Of a stretch of 64,000 nucleotides of DNA, positions 27,204 through 35,711 are shown in pieces. A program made the position numbers and the translations under genes. Each line of letters begins with the position of its first letter. The stretch's first letter is position 1. Under the pieces are notes generated by a model. It was not told the origin of the DNA. It was given only the letters and a program-made list of their open reading frames with translations, and searched no databases. This DNA is from Rhodospirillales bacterium (GTDB lineage: Bacteria; Pseudomonadota; Alphaproteobacteria; Rhodospirillales; Defluviicoccaceae). The DNA lies in contig JADJRE010000003.1 of NCBI GenBank assembly GCA_016712375.1, forward strand, positions 1 through 64,000, in the 5' to 3' direction.

Positions 27204-30200
27204 CTACTTATCTAGGCGAACTCGAAGGCGTCGAGCTCTCTCCTGGAAAGCGTGCTCACCGCCCTCTAGAATGTCGCAAACCGCCTTCCGCACCTGGGCA
27301 TTCTCTAGGCCGCCGGACACATACGTGATGTTCGGAAGCTGGCCGCGCTGGTGGTGGCCGGCGTCGGCGACGATTATCTGATCCGCGTCGGTGTTGATCA
27401 CCAGGTTCGCGTTGTGTGTGACCATAATGACTTGACGCTTTGACTTCGCCGCGATGAACAGGGTGACGAGTTCATCAAATACCGACTTCGGATCGAGATT
27501 TTCTTCAGGTTGATCGATGATCAGCGGTCGATCGTCGGCGTCGTCGAGCGCCAGATAGAGCAGCAAGAGCACGATGCCGCGCGTGCCCGGCGAAAGTTTG
27601 CGAATATCAACGCTGTCATAGTCAATACCGTAGTGCAGCTCGATGTGATCGGTCGAGAATAGCCATTTGGCGAACCGTTTTAGCCATGCGCGGTAATCGG
27701 CTTGGTTTCCCTTCGGTACCGTAGCATGCGCCAGGAGGTCTGCCTGGTACCGTTCGCGGAACTCCGTCATGGCATCGCTCGCAGCCTGTGGATCGCCTTT
27801 TTCCCATGCGTTCTTCAGAATTTCTTCGGCAAGTGGCTGAAGGTTGCCCTTGCCTTTGAAAGGACCTTGACGGCGCAGATCAACCAGTTCCTGTTCGGCG
27901 ATTTTCGCCCATGCGCCCACATCAGCGGTGCGCGAGACAGTAAAGGTCAGTTTCTGCAACGTCCCGGACGCTGCGGCGAGCCGCGCCATCAGCGGCTCAT
28001 ATAGCTTGGTGAGGACGTCCTGTTCGGCAACGATGGCTTGGAACACGCCACGGTAGGCGACCTCGCGATCCTGCTGGAGCGTCTTTACCCGATCCATCGC
28101 GCCCTTCGCGTCCTTAAGCTTTTCCTGTATCATCGCGAGAGCTGTTGATTCCGAGATAATTTTCGCCGAGAGGGCTGCGAACTGCCTCTGAGTGACCACA
28201 TCGGCGCTCACGAGCTTCTGAAGGCGCTCGATCTCGGCTTCTAGAACCGCCAGCGGCAGCTTCTCTAATTCAGCGTCGTCCGCGATGATAGACGGATTGG
28301 GCCGCATGCCCCTTCGGTATGCCGCCGCTTTGCGCGAAAAGGTCAGGAGCTTCGCCAGTTCCTCGTCGACATCCCCGGCGTAGTCAGTCAGGAACAGCTT
28401 CCATTGCTGGGCCTCCATGCCGCTAGCTACGTGCCGTTCCTGCGACCGGCGAAGAATCTCGGGTGCCTGATTCCGGCGATAGTCAGCGACTTCGTCTTGA
28501 AGAGCGAGAAGCGCCTGTTCCCGGATGTTGAAAGAGCGCACGTAGCCACGGACCTTGGCGGCGGCGGCCGTAAGGTCCGTCAGTCGCTTCATCCTCTCTT
28601 CGCTTCCCTTGGCGACGAGCTTGGAGCGGTCGGCAGTGTAGGCGGCGATTTGCTGCTGCTTCTGCGAGACCTGACTCGTGAGCTCGCTGACCAGCCGGTG
28701 CTTCTCCAGCTCTGTCCCGATTCGATCAGAGAGCTTAACGAGCGCTTCTCCTTCACGTTCGCGGGCCTGTTGGAACCGAGACGCACGCAGCTCCAACAGC
28801 TCGGCAAAATCCAAGGCTCCGTCCCGCTCAACGAGCGGGTGAGACTCGAAGATAACGCGTTCGATCTCGCCGAGCAGCGCGTCCGTGGCGCCGCTTGCGG
28901 AACACAGCTCCTCCACGAATTGCTGCGACAGGTAACGGGCACGGGGATAGGTAACCCCCGGTGCCGCCGTGCCGTCGAGGGCGCGCATCGTAGGCTCGCC
29001 CGCCTGCCATACAACTTTCACCTGCGCGCCGCCGAGCAGGTTGCGAGCGCGCACCAAAAAAGATGAGCTGGGACGTCGTTCATCGTCGCCAACGGACGAC
29101 GGTTCGGGGATTGCGTCGCATGCTAACGCGATCATGTCCGCCAACGCCGTTTTGCCTGAACCACGCGCACCAATGATAGCAACGAGCCCAGTATTGAAGG
29201 CGACCTTTGGCGTCGCCGCCCAGCTGGCGCCGGTAATCTCGATCCGGTTGATCCGCTGGGACGGCGTGCCCGCCTCTGGAGGGTTCGGCCCGACGAAAGC
29301 GCGGCCGGCGGGATCGATGCACGCCTGACGTAGCGCGTCGAACTCAAGACCTCCCTTCACCCACGAGAAACGGTCGCCATCTGGCGCGCCGACCTTTAGA
29401 TTCTCATGCCCGTCACTTCCGTGGAGACAAGGCTTGAGGCCGCGGTACCGCGTGCGAAGCTGCTCTTCCGACAAATCGCGCAGGCCCAACCAAAATTCAC
29501 GCTGAGCCGAACTGCTTGCGAAGATGATGTCGGCGAACCTCTCCATCTCTTGGCGCAGGGTCGTATCAGCCGCTCCGCGTACGCCTGACGTGCCGTCCGC
29601 TTGGCCACCAGCGACGGCGACCAAAATGTTCTCGTTCGCCCAGGCGAACTTATCGAATTCCTCGCGGAGTCGGTCGAAGTTTACTTTGAATTGGACTACA
29701 CCGTGACGAAGCGCGGTCGCATTATCCGTGTTGTTTGGATCGGCCGCCTTACCCAACCGGATTAGATCGTCGCGGCTGCAGGCGAACGTGTCCCCGTGCG
29801 CACGAAAGCGAAGCCGCTCAAGGAACCGGTTAAGCTGAACTAGGTGCTCTGGATCCTCGGGGCTTACGAGTAGATGAACATTAACCCACCGCCCTTTCAT
29901 TGTCCCAACATCCAGACGCAACTCGACGTTGGGGAAGATGACGTCAACGTTCGCTAGTCGGCCCCTTCCCTTTGCTTGAATTACATGCTTGTACGTGTCA
30001 GTAATGTAGTAGTCAGTTACACCAATTGACTTTATAGGAGGATCTGACGATTCGAGTGCATCGAAGTACTCGCCCCACGGATCCTCGCCGATGAACTGGT
30101 TGTTTATCAGGGTGCCGGGCGCATGGACGTGTGGCTCCCACCGGTGCCACACTGACCCGGAATTGAGCTCAACCTCGACTTGGTCTACTCTCGTGCGGCT

Positions 30201-30224
30201 GTCCACGACTCCCCCCAGGTTCAT
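27204..30224 (-). CDS. TrlF-like PHP-domain SMC-type ATPase
   Basis: The 1006-residue protein couples an N-terminal PHP-like metal-dependent phosphoesterase (His32 and His34 in EPHVHAPG, SIGVTDYY, a later LHGSDGHE) to an SMC/ABC ATPase split by a long coiled coil. Walker A is GARGSGKT at 352-359. The coiled coil spans roughly residues 460-800. Near the C terminus are LSPGTRGIV (signature), LIIDQPEENLD (Walker B) and VTHNANLV (H-loop). This is the TrlF-type architecture, usually seen in defence islands and presumed to sense DNA or RNA by the ATPase and cut with PHP. Experimental function is unclear. The start at 30224 has no strong ribosome site; a GTG seven codons in is an alternative. Codon use is less GC-rich than the backbone. 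Confidence 0.82.
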   Translation of the reverse strand: MNLGGVVDSRTRVDQVEVELNSGSVWHRWEPHVHAPGTLINNQFIGEDPWGEYFDALESSDPPIKSIGVTDYYITDTYKHVIQAKGRGRLANVDVIFPNVELRLDVGTMKGRWVNVHLLVSPEDPEHLVQLNRFLERLRFRAHGDTFACSRDDLIRLGKAADPNNTDNATALRHGVVQFKVNFDRLREEFDKFAWANENILVAVAGGQADGTSGVRGAADTTLRQEMERFADIIFASSSAQREFWLGLRDLSEEQLRTRYRGLKPCLHGSDGHENLKVGAPDGDRFSWVKGGLEFDALRQACIDPAGRAFVGPNPPEAGTPSQRINRIEITGASWAATPKVAFNTGLVAIIGARGSGKTALADMIALACDAIPEPSSVGDDERRPSSSFLVRARNLLGGAQVKVVWQAGEPTMRALDGTAAPGVTYPRARYLSQQFVEELCSASGATDALLGEIERVIFESHPLVERDGALDFAELLELRASRFQQAREREGEALVKLSDRIGTELEKHRLVSELTSQVSQKQQQIAAYTADRSKLVAKGSEERMKRLTDLTAAAAKVRGYVRSFNIREQALLALQDEVADYRRNQAPEILRRSQERHVASGMEAQQWKLFLTDYAGDVDEELAKLLTFSRKAAAYRRGMRPNPSIIADDAELEKLPLAVLEAEIERLQKLVSADVVTQRQFAALSAKIISESTALAMIQEKLKDAKGAMDRVKTLQQDREVAYRGVFQAIVAEQDVLTKLYEPLMARLAAASGTLQKLTFTVSRTADVGAWAKIAEQELVDLRRQGPFKGKGNLQPLAEEILKNAWEKGDPQAASDAMTEFRERYQADLLAHATVPKGNQADYRAWLKRFAKWLFSTDHIELHYGIDYDSVDIRKLSPGTRGIVLLLLYLALDDADDRPLIIDQPEENLDPKSVFDELVTLFIAAKSKRQVIMVTHNANLVINTDADQIIVADAGHHQRGQLPNITYVSGGLENAQVRKAVCDILEGGEHAFQERARRLRVRLDK

Positions 30225-30240
30225 TAGCTGTTGTTACTCA

Positions 30241-30546
30241 ATTAGGCTGGGACTACAAGCCGGCTGGCCACCAACCGAGCTTCAAACGTCTGCTCTTGAT
30301 GCTGTGGACGGCTCGCGCCCCCAACGACGCGGCGTACACTCGCTGCGGCAGGAGAGCCCGGGGAGAGCCGACGAAGCGTCGTTTCTGTTGGTCGCGACAC
30401 ACCCGCGCTCGCTCGCACCGTCGCCAACCGATCTTCGGCGCCCGCCCGCAACCGGTCGCCGGGCACTTCCGCGCTACTGTGCGACCTCTTCCACGGGCTT
30501 GTCATCACGCCCGTTATGTTCGCCACCTGAGAAGGCGCTTTGCATA
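30241..30546. other. intergenic region, no gene seen
   Basis: This 306-base region lies between the TrlF-like start and the IstB fossil. Short open frames on both strands look like shadow. It must carry the TrlF-like promoter. The right part may be older IS21 sequence too decayed to recognise. Confidence 0.4.
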
Positions 30547-30762
30547 ATGGCGCGCCTTCCCGGCGACAAATGGCACGACGTCATTGGCGATGCGACTCTA
30601 CGCCGACGCCATCCTCGATCGCCTGGTCCACAATGCGCGGCGCGTCGACTCATCGGCGACTCCCTGCGCCGCAAACGCGCCGCAAAAACCGTCGCAAACG
30701 ATCGACGCCACCATCCAGCAACGCCCGTGATGCGCGAAATCCTCAAGAGTGTACACGCATAG
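30547..30762 (+). pseudogene. IS21-family IstB C-terminal fossil
   Basis: Fragments in shifting frames match the C terminus of IstB, the ATPase helper of IS21 transposases. LPGDKWHDVIGDATL occurs near 30557-30600, then ADAILDRLVHNARRVD one frame over, then LIGDSLRRKRAAKTV near 30645-30690, ending at TAG 30760-30762. Intact IstB has LPVxxWHxxIGDPTLADAILDRLVHNAxRIxLxGESLRK in this order. At least two frameshifts. This is a remnant of an insertion sequence. Confidence 0.65.
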
Positions 30763-31225
30763 GCTTTTTTCTGAAGGGGGGTGACGCCCCGGCTAGGAAG
30801 AGGTATCCTTGATAGACACACAAAAGCCCCCTCAGTTTGCAGACCGAGAGGGCTGATGGGTGTGGGGCTCCTCCGGAGCCCCGAAGCGCTGGGTTATGTT
30901 GTCATGTACCACCTACCGGTATCAGGGCAGCCTCTAGCTCGGCTCCTAGCGTGTTTCGGCAACACGGTTTATAACCAGCGTGGCGGAGAGGGTCGATCCT
31001 CTCCCCACGTGAGGCCATATTACACGCGAATCCGCCGGCGTCATCATATGCACATGAGGATTTTTGCAATCCGTTGAGTTTGTTGGCATTTTTGGCGGTG
31101 CCTGCGGCCTGTATCAGCGACCTCCGCTGGTGGCATACTCATCCTTGCGACGGTGGGCCTGATTCTGCCCAAATCTTGAGGCCCGAATCGTCCGGCAGGG
31201 ACAGGGCAGGCACGCGGGTTGGCGA
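30763..31225. other. structured non-coding stretch
   Basis: No gene supported in this 463-base stretch. It contains a perfect 8-bp hairpin, GGGGCTCC-TCC-GGAGCCCC (30864-30882), and a 7-bp one, GGAGAGG/CCTCTCC (30985-31004). Sequence between 30810 and 31020 looks like possible RNA structure. It could be a non-coding RNA or IS end material; neither is proven. Confidence 0.4.
30864..30882. terminator. strong GC hairpin, possible terminator
   Basis: The stem GGGGCTCC / GGAGCCCC has a TCC loop. There is no clear T-tract on either side, so assignment as a terminator is tentative; it may be part of a larger folded RNA. Confidence 0.35.
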
Positions 31226-31795
31226 TCAGATCAGTTCGGCAAACTGTTCGAGTTCGCCAGCCAAGGCGACAAGCCCCACGCGCGTCAGCGTCATGAAATA
31301 TTCGTCAACCGTGAAAGGGGGGTTCTTGAGCCGAGAGCGAATTTGGCGGATCGCCGCACAGAAAATTCCGGGCGCAAGGTCGAGCTGATTGCGCAGAAAG
31401 TCGTCCGGGTGTTGGGCCTCGATGCCAAGTGGGGCGAGGATATCTTCTGGAAAGTCTGACAGGTTGAACGTAACTATCGCATCGCAGCGGCCGACAATGG
31501 CCGCCGCCAGAATATGCCTATCATCGGGATCGGGGAGAACGAGAGAAGCAATGAACGGCTCATAGCCGGTGATCAAGCTGTCGCGTGTTGCCCGATCCAT
31601 GCGTTCCCGCGTTCTTTCTAGTTTGGCTCTATCGCGTGATGGCTCATTGCGCATAAGAGCGTCAATCCATTCGCGATGAATATCAGCTGTCCAACGCGCC
31701 CTGAAAAGGTCTGTTACTGCTAATTGCAGGAGTACATCCCGCATCGGCGCCGGATAAAGCACATTTGCGTCAAGAAGCGCCGTGTAACTGCTCAT
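31226..31795 (-). CDS. PIN-domain toxin
   Basis: The 189-residue product has the PIN ribonuclease layout: LLDANVLYP with the first acidic residue, a middle acidic region (DPDDRHILAAA) and IVTFNLSDFP near the end of the core. PIN toxins cleave RNA when freed from their antitoxin. It is longer than standard VapC (about 130 residues) because of a C-terminal helical extension. Its start overlaps the stop of the antitoxin gene (ATGA), the usual toxin-antitoxin layout. Confidence 0.85.
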   Translation of the reverse strand: MSSYTALLDANVLYPAPMRDVLLQLAVTDLFRARWTADIHREWIDALMRNEPSRDRAKLERTRERMDRATRDSLITGYEPFIASLVLPDPDDRHILAAAIVGRCDAIVTFNLSDFPEDILAPLGIEAQHPDDFLRNQLDLAPGIFCAAIRQIRSRLKNPPFTVDEYFMTLTRVGLVALAGELEQFAELI

Positions 31796-32259
31796 GTGTT
31801 ATCGTAACCCATATTCTGCTCTTGCGCTTCTGCAACCAGTTGATCCAGAACGCTCAGGCGTTCGGCATCGATCCGGGCCTTGTATGCCATCACATCTTCC
31901 ATGCGAATGCGCCGATGCTTTCCGACCTTGCGATGAGGTAGGGCCCCCTCCCCAATCAGTTTGATTAGGAACGGGCGGGAGACATTGAGAATTTCGGCAG
32001 CCTGAACCGTGGTCAGCTCGGCATTCTCGGGAATAAGGTGCACCCCGCGACCCGCCGCCATCGCTTCAAGAATTTCCATCAGCAAGGCCACGGCACCGGC
32101 TGGCAATTCGATGGGCTGCTCCTGCTCGGCATCATTGACGCGGACGAGCAGCGGCCGACTGGGCCGCGCATGGCGGGCAAGAGCCTGTCCGGAGAAACGC
32201 GCCAACGCGGCATCACGCGCTGTTGGCGGTGGCTGTCTGTAGGCAAGGGTTGTCATCAT
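31792..32259 (-). CDS. antitoxin with excisionase-type helix-turn-helix
   Basis: The 155-residue product has a disordered N terminus and a central MerR/excisionase-like HTH (TTVQAAEILNVSRPFLIKLIGEGALPHRKVGKHRRI). The HTH is followed by a C-terminal helix that would wrap the PIN toxin. It should bind the promoter and repress the pair. AGGAGGGATCA precedes two ATGs (32259, 32256). Upstream is an AT-rich region with an inverted repeat at 32314-32328. The gene is coupled to the toxin by overlap. Confidence 0.82.
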   Translation of the reverse strand: MMTTLAYRQPPPTARDAALARFSGQALARHARPSRPLLVRVNDAEQEQPIELPAGAVALLMEILEAMAAGRGVHLIPENAELTTVQAAEILNVSRPFLIKLIGEGALPHRKVGKHRRIRMEDVMAYKARIDAERLSVLDQLVAEAQEQNMGYDNT

Positions 32260-32308
32260 TGATCCCTCCTTTGTTTGTCATCTTAGGTACCACACTAAAC
32301 GCAATATA

Positions 32309-32332
32309 TGCAACAGATGCATTATCTGCATC
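32309..32332. promoter_or_regulatory. candidate operator of the toxin-antitoxin pair
   Basis: CAGATGCATTATCTG (32314-32328) contains CAGAT/ATCTG arms and lies within repeated ATGCA/TGCAT words in an AT-rich stretch 50-75 bases upstream of the antitoxin. This fits an autoregulatory site, but binding is inferred. Confidence 0.45.
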
Positions 32333-32400
32333 ATGGCTTAAGGCGGAAAGGGTCGCTCCAGGTGTGAGCTTCAGCGGTAAGTGACGGTGTTTCTCCGCCG

Positions 32401-32580
32401 CTATGTGGCGCCGATGACGAACGTGCTGCGGGCGCCTCGACCACGATCGTCGATGATCACCGACAGCCCGTTGATCTTGAGGATGCCCCGATCTGGACGA
32501 AAGGCGGTGCAGCAGCCGAAAGTTGCCGCCGGTGATTCTTGCGATGGTGGCGATCGCCTGTGCGTCTACCGCCCAGTACG
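32401..32580 (-). pseudogene. MuB/TniB-like transposition ATPase fossil
   Basis: On the minus strand AIATIARITGGNFRLLHRL is followed, one frame over, by RGILKINGLSVIIDDRGRGA and STFVIGAT, ending at TAG 32401-32403. This matches the C terminus of TniB/MuB-like AAA ATPases (TGGNFRLLxRLxxQIxRILxIN). Only the end of the gene remains, with a frameshift near 32510. Confidence 0.55.
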
Positions 32581-32714
32581 TTGTTGCACGGACCTGAAAG
32601 CGCGCGCGCTGAGGCCGCGCTCCATTGTTGCTTACGCGACGCGGCCGGACTTCGGGCGCCCGCATGAGCATGCGGTGCAGGGCATTGACGGCGAAGGCCA
32701 CCTCGATTGCCTGC

Positions 32715-32924
32715 CGACAGGTGCTGAGCCACAGGGCGCCGCCGATCAGCCCTTCGGCCCAACGCAGCGCCAGCCGGAAGGCGGCACGCAGCGTCAACCC
32801 AGTGGTGATCGCCAGCGGCGAGTAGTACTGCTGCAGGCGTGAGGCGCGGCGAGGCGCACCATGCCGCAATCGCCGCATCGCCGAGCCAGACCGTGAGGCT
32901 GCCGCGCCGGCGCAGAAGCGGCAT
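32715..32924 (-). pseudogene. IS5-like transposase N-terminal fossil
   Basis: The minus-strand frame from 32924 reads MPLLRRRGSLTVWLGDAAIAAW. After a frame change, SPLAITTGLTLRAAFRLAL and RWAEGLIGGAL follow. These are the first 80 or so residues of IS5-type transposases (RGDLTVWLS...SDLAIETALTLRLVFxLPLRQxEGF). The rest of the gene is missing and is joined to the MuB/TniB-like fragment. It is a composite of two dead elements. Confidence 0.6.
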
Positions 32925-33018
32925 CGTATTTCGCCCGTTCGTCACGTGGTGACGCTGCTTCGCAATGTGGTGACGACAATCGGCATCGGCTTTGAACGGG
33001 AGGACATGTTCTCACGTT

Positions 33019-33930
33019 TTAGCGGTATTGGTCGGGGATGCGTGTCCCCTCCAGCTGTACTCGCCCGTCAGGAGGATGTGAATCCGGCATCACAGCGAGG
33101 CGCATGAATTGCCGCTTCATCGCATTGACGTCGGCAAGATACTTCGCGACGACTTGGTCGCCGCACCGCTCGCCGGGCAACAGACGAAAGCCGCGGTGGG
33201 CGAAAGCGCGGGCAGGCCCCGCGCCACAGAGATGGATGACGGCGGCGAGATCCTGCTGCTGTTGCGGGCTCGCCCGAGCGTCGCGCTTGTTGGAGAGAAC
33301 CGCCGTGACATTGCGGTCGAGAAGCACCGCCGTGAGCTCGATGGCATGGCTCGGAAAGATCCGGGAGTAGTAGCCGCTGAACCGGCAGCCCTCCTCGACA
33401 ACGGTGTGCCGGCGAATGCAATAGTGCCGCGCGTCGACGAACGCGGCATCGGTCAACTGGTACATGCCGACGGCGCTCGAGGCGGGCTGGTAAACTGCGA
33501 AGGGGTTCCAGGTCAGCCGCCAGCGCCAGTAGGTGCGAGCGACCGGATTACCGTCGCTCTCGACCTGCGCGAGCGCCGCCAGCAGCTCGGCTGTGACGGC
33601 GTCCGTCGAATACTCGCGGAACAGCGCTCCATATTGCCGCCACGTCTCGGCCGGCATCTTGGAGAACGCGCTACTCACCGGAAAAAACAGCTCCGTCGGC
33701 TTCCGGACCACCTGATAGACGAGGTTCATGGCCGAGACGGCTGCAACGAGCAGTGCGACCACGACAACGATCCGAACCGACGGTGGAGCCGAGATCACCC
33801 GCCGTTGGGCCCGGCGCGCGCGGTCGAGCCAGCGGTGAGCGCGTCGACGCAGAGGGTTTCGCCGTCGACGGATCCGTGTCCTGGGAGGCAGGATCCCGGC
33901 TATGCGCGAAGTGGCCGTGCGACGCCTCAT
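33019..33930 (-). CDS. SLT-type lytic transglycosylase
   Basis: The 303-residue product has a basic N terminus, one membrane anchor (IVVVVALLVAAVSAMNLVYQV) and a periplasmic lysozyme-like domain. ALAQVESDGNP holds the catalytic glutamate, and AVYQPASSAVGMYQLTD is the substrate-cleft motif. It should cut peptidoglycan, as VirB1-like proteins do during conjugation. The start is the ATG of MRRRTATS; the long upstream extension overlaps the mucR-like gene and is shadow. It is in the same orientation and next to the regulator gene, perhaps one transcript. Confidence 0.8.
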   Translation of the reverse strand: MRRRTATSRIAGILPPRTRIRRRRNPLRRRAHRWLDRARRAQRRVISAPPSVRIVVVVALLVAAVSAMNLVYQVVRKPTELFFPVSSAFSKMPAETWRQYGALFREYSTDAVTAELLAALAQVESDGNPVARTYWRWRLTWNPFAVYQPASSAVGMYQLTDAAFVDARHYCIRRHTVVEEGCRFSGYYSRIFPSHAIELTAVLLDRNVTAVLSNKRDARASPQQQQDLAAVIHLCGAGPARAFAHRGFRLLPGERCGDQVVAKYLADVNAMKRQFMRLAVMPDSHPPDGRVQLEGTRIPDQYR

Positions 33931-34001
33931 GAACACTCGTGAGCAGCGCTGAGAGTGGCTGGCCGTCGATGTTGAACCCGGCGCCCGTCCGCCGCTCTCG
34001 G

Positions 34002-34478
34002 TCAGCTCGATCCGGCAGCTCGGGAGTTCGACCGCTGTCGCTTCGGTTGCTCGGTGGCTGCGGCCGCCGTCCTGCCCAAGCCGATCTGCTTGGCGAACTC
34101 GGATCGCCGGGCGGCGTAGTTCGGCGCCACCATCGGGTAGTCGGCCGGCAATCCCCACTTTTCGCGATACTGCTGCGGCGACATATTGAACGTGGTCCGC
34201 AGGTGGCGTTTCAGCATCTTCAGCTTCCGGCCGTCCTCCAGGCAGACGATGTGGTCGGGCGTGACCGACTTGCGGACCGACACGGCCGGCTTCAGTGGCT
34301 CGGTGTCCTGCGGCGCCACCGCGCCGTCCAGGTTCGCCAGCGCCGCGACAACGCTGCGAATGAGCTCGGGCAGTTGCGTCGCCGGTACCGGGTTGTTGCT
34401 CACGTAGGCGGTGATGATCTCGGACGTCAGCTGCAGAAGTGCCGTCTCGCCGCTCTCGGCTCCACTCGACGCATTCAT
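34002..34478 (-). CDS. MucR/Ros-family transcriptional regulator
   Basis: The 158-residue product has the Ros/MucR single zinc-finger domain: VCLEDGRKLKMLKRHLRTTFNMSPQQYR, followed by WGLPADYPMVAPNYAARRSE. This is the defining block of this alphaproteobacterial family, which binds AT-rich promoter DNA. MNASSGAESG was chosen as start, with GAGAGGAT upstream. Plasmid-borne copies often control transfer or silence incoming DNA. The target here is unknown. Confidence 0.92.
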   Translation of the reverse strand: MNASSGAESGETALLQLTSEIITAYVSNNPVPATQLPELIRSVVAALANLDGAVAPQDTEPLKPAVSVRKSVTPDHIVCLEDGRKLKMLKRHLRTTFNMSPQQYREKWGLPADYPMVAPNYAARRSEFAKQIGLGRTAAAATEQPKRQRSNSRAAGSS

Positions 34479-34553
34479 GGTCTCGATCGATCCTCTCTCT
34501 TCATGCCGGGCGTCGTCCTCCCGACCCGCGGGATCGTCGCAAGACACCAGAGG

Positions 34554-35051
34554 CTACACTTTAGAAACTCTGCCGGGCGAGTCACCCCGTATTCTCCCGG
34601 TGATCGCCGGCGTGACCGCGGGAACGCCGATCCGGTACGGCCCGAGGAACAGGTCGCCCCGGGCGCGGCGCAGCAGGTAGGTGATCCGCCGCTGCGCCAG
34701 GTGATGCGGACGATCGTGCAGCATGTGGCAGCGCTGGCAGAGGCTGCGCAGATTGCGCAGGCGGTTGTTGGTCGGATCATGATCCAGGTGCGCCGCGGCA
34801 AGGACGACGCGCGTCATCCGCATCCGCGCCGCCTGTTCGAGGTCGGGCCAGCGTGCAATGCGACCCCGCCCGTCCCGCCAGGTTCCCCGCGCCGGATCGA
34901 ACCATCGTCCGTCCGGCAGGCAGCGCAGGGCGAGCCCGTGCGGCCGGCCGCAGCCCTGGCACACGCCGCCGGCGCGCTCGAAGCGCACGCGCCGGCTGAG
35001 GTCGGCCCAATGCGCGGGATACAGGCTGCGCAGCTCGCGCCGGATCGGCAC
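34554..35051 (-). CDS. HNH-type endonuclease
   Basis: The 165-residue product contains CQGCGRP (first zinc knuckle), AAHLDHDPTNNRLRNLRSLCQRCHMLHD, the HNH core with the second CxxC, and a basic C terminus. HNH enzymes nick or cut DNA. The GTG start at 35051 lies five bases after the recombinase stop, giving close translational coupling. The longer frame upstream is shadow of the recombinase and IS110. The role is unknown: element maintenance or defence. Confidence 0.75.
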   Translation of the reverse strand: MPIRRELRSLYPAHWADLSRRVRFERAGGVCQGCGRPHGLALRCLPDGRWFDPARGTWRDGRGRIARWPDLEQAARMRMTRVVLAAAHLDHDPTNNRLRNLRSLCQRCHMLHDRPHHLAQRRITYLLRRARGDLFLGPYRIGVPAVTPAITGRIRGDSPGRVSKV

Positions 35052-35056
35052 CGCCG

Positions 35057-35686
35057 CTATCCCGAAACCGTGGCGACGGCAGCGGCAAGTTCCGGCTGCC
35101 GACCGAGCACGCGGTAAACCGACGCTCGGCCGATCCCGAGGCGCCGGGCGATCGCCGCCGGCCCGAGCTTCTCCTCGGCATGGAGACGCCGCACCTCGGC
35201 AGCGTCGATCGACGGCTTGCGACCCTTGTAGACGCCGCGCTCCTTCGCCGCCTTGATCCCCTCCATCTGCCGCTCGCGGCGCAGGTTGGTCTCGAACTCG
35301 GCGAACACGCCCAGCATGTCGAGGAACGCCTTGCCGGCGGCCGAGCCGGTGTCGACCGGCTGCTCGGTCGCCTTCAGCGCCACGCCCTTCGCCTTCAGTT
35401 CGTGGACGATGTCCTGCAGGTCTTTCAGCGAGCGCGCCAGGCGGTCGACACGGGTGACCACCAGGGTGTCGCCCGCGCGCAGGAAGGTGAGCAGCACCTC
35501 CAATTCCTCGCGTCCCTTTCGACGTGCGCCACTCGCTTTCTCCGCCCGGATCACCTCGCAGCCGGCCGCCTGCAGCGCAGCGTACTGAATCCGCAGATCC
35601 TGATCGATGCTCGACACAGGACGTAATCGCGCGGGCGCGGCCGAGAGGCGATTCTCCTCGCCGCCATCCGATGCGATGCTGACCAT
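35057..35686 (-). pseudogene. serine recombinase (resolvase), N-terminal frameshift
   Basis: From SSIDQDLRIQYAALQAAG onward the sequence is a standard Tn3-type resolvase: GDTLVVTRVDRLARSLKDLQDIV, TEQPVDTGSAAGKAFLDMLGVFAEFE, then a C-terminal HTH (GPAAIARRLGIGRASVYRVL). In the open frame the conserved start block (GYARVS) is replaced by unrelated ARLRPVS. A one-base deletion near 35616 would restore DYVRVSSIDQDL with an ATG at 35667. The catalytic serine remains in either reading. It is probably inactive unless the indel is a sequencing error. Confidence 0.75.
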
Positions 35687-35711
35687 GCCGTTCAGGATAG
35701 AGGAGATCGCG

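Noticed and set aside
30781..31077. 98-codon plus-strand frame in the structured region
   Set aside because: No ribosome site, no domain, and it overlaps strong hairpins; more likely non-coding.
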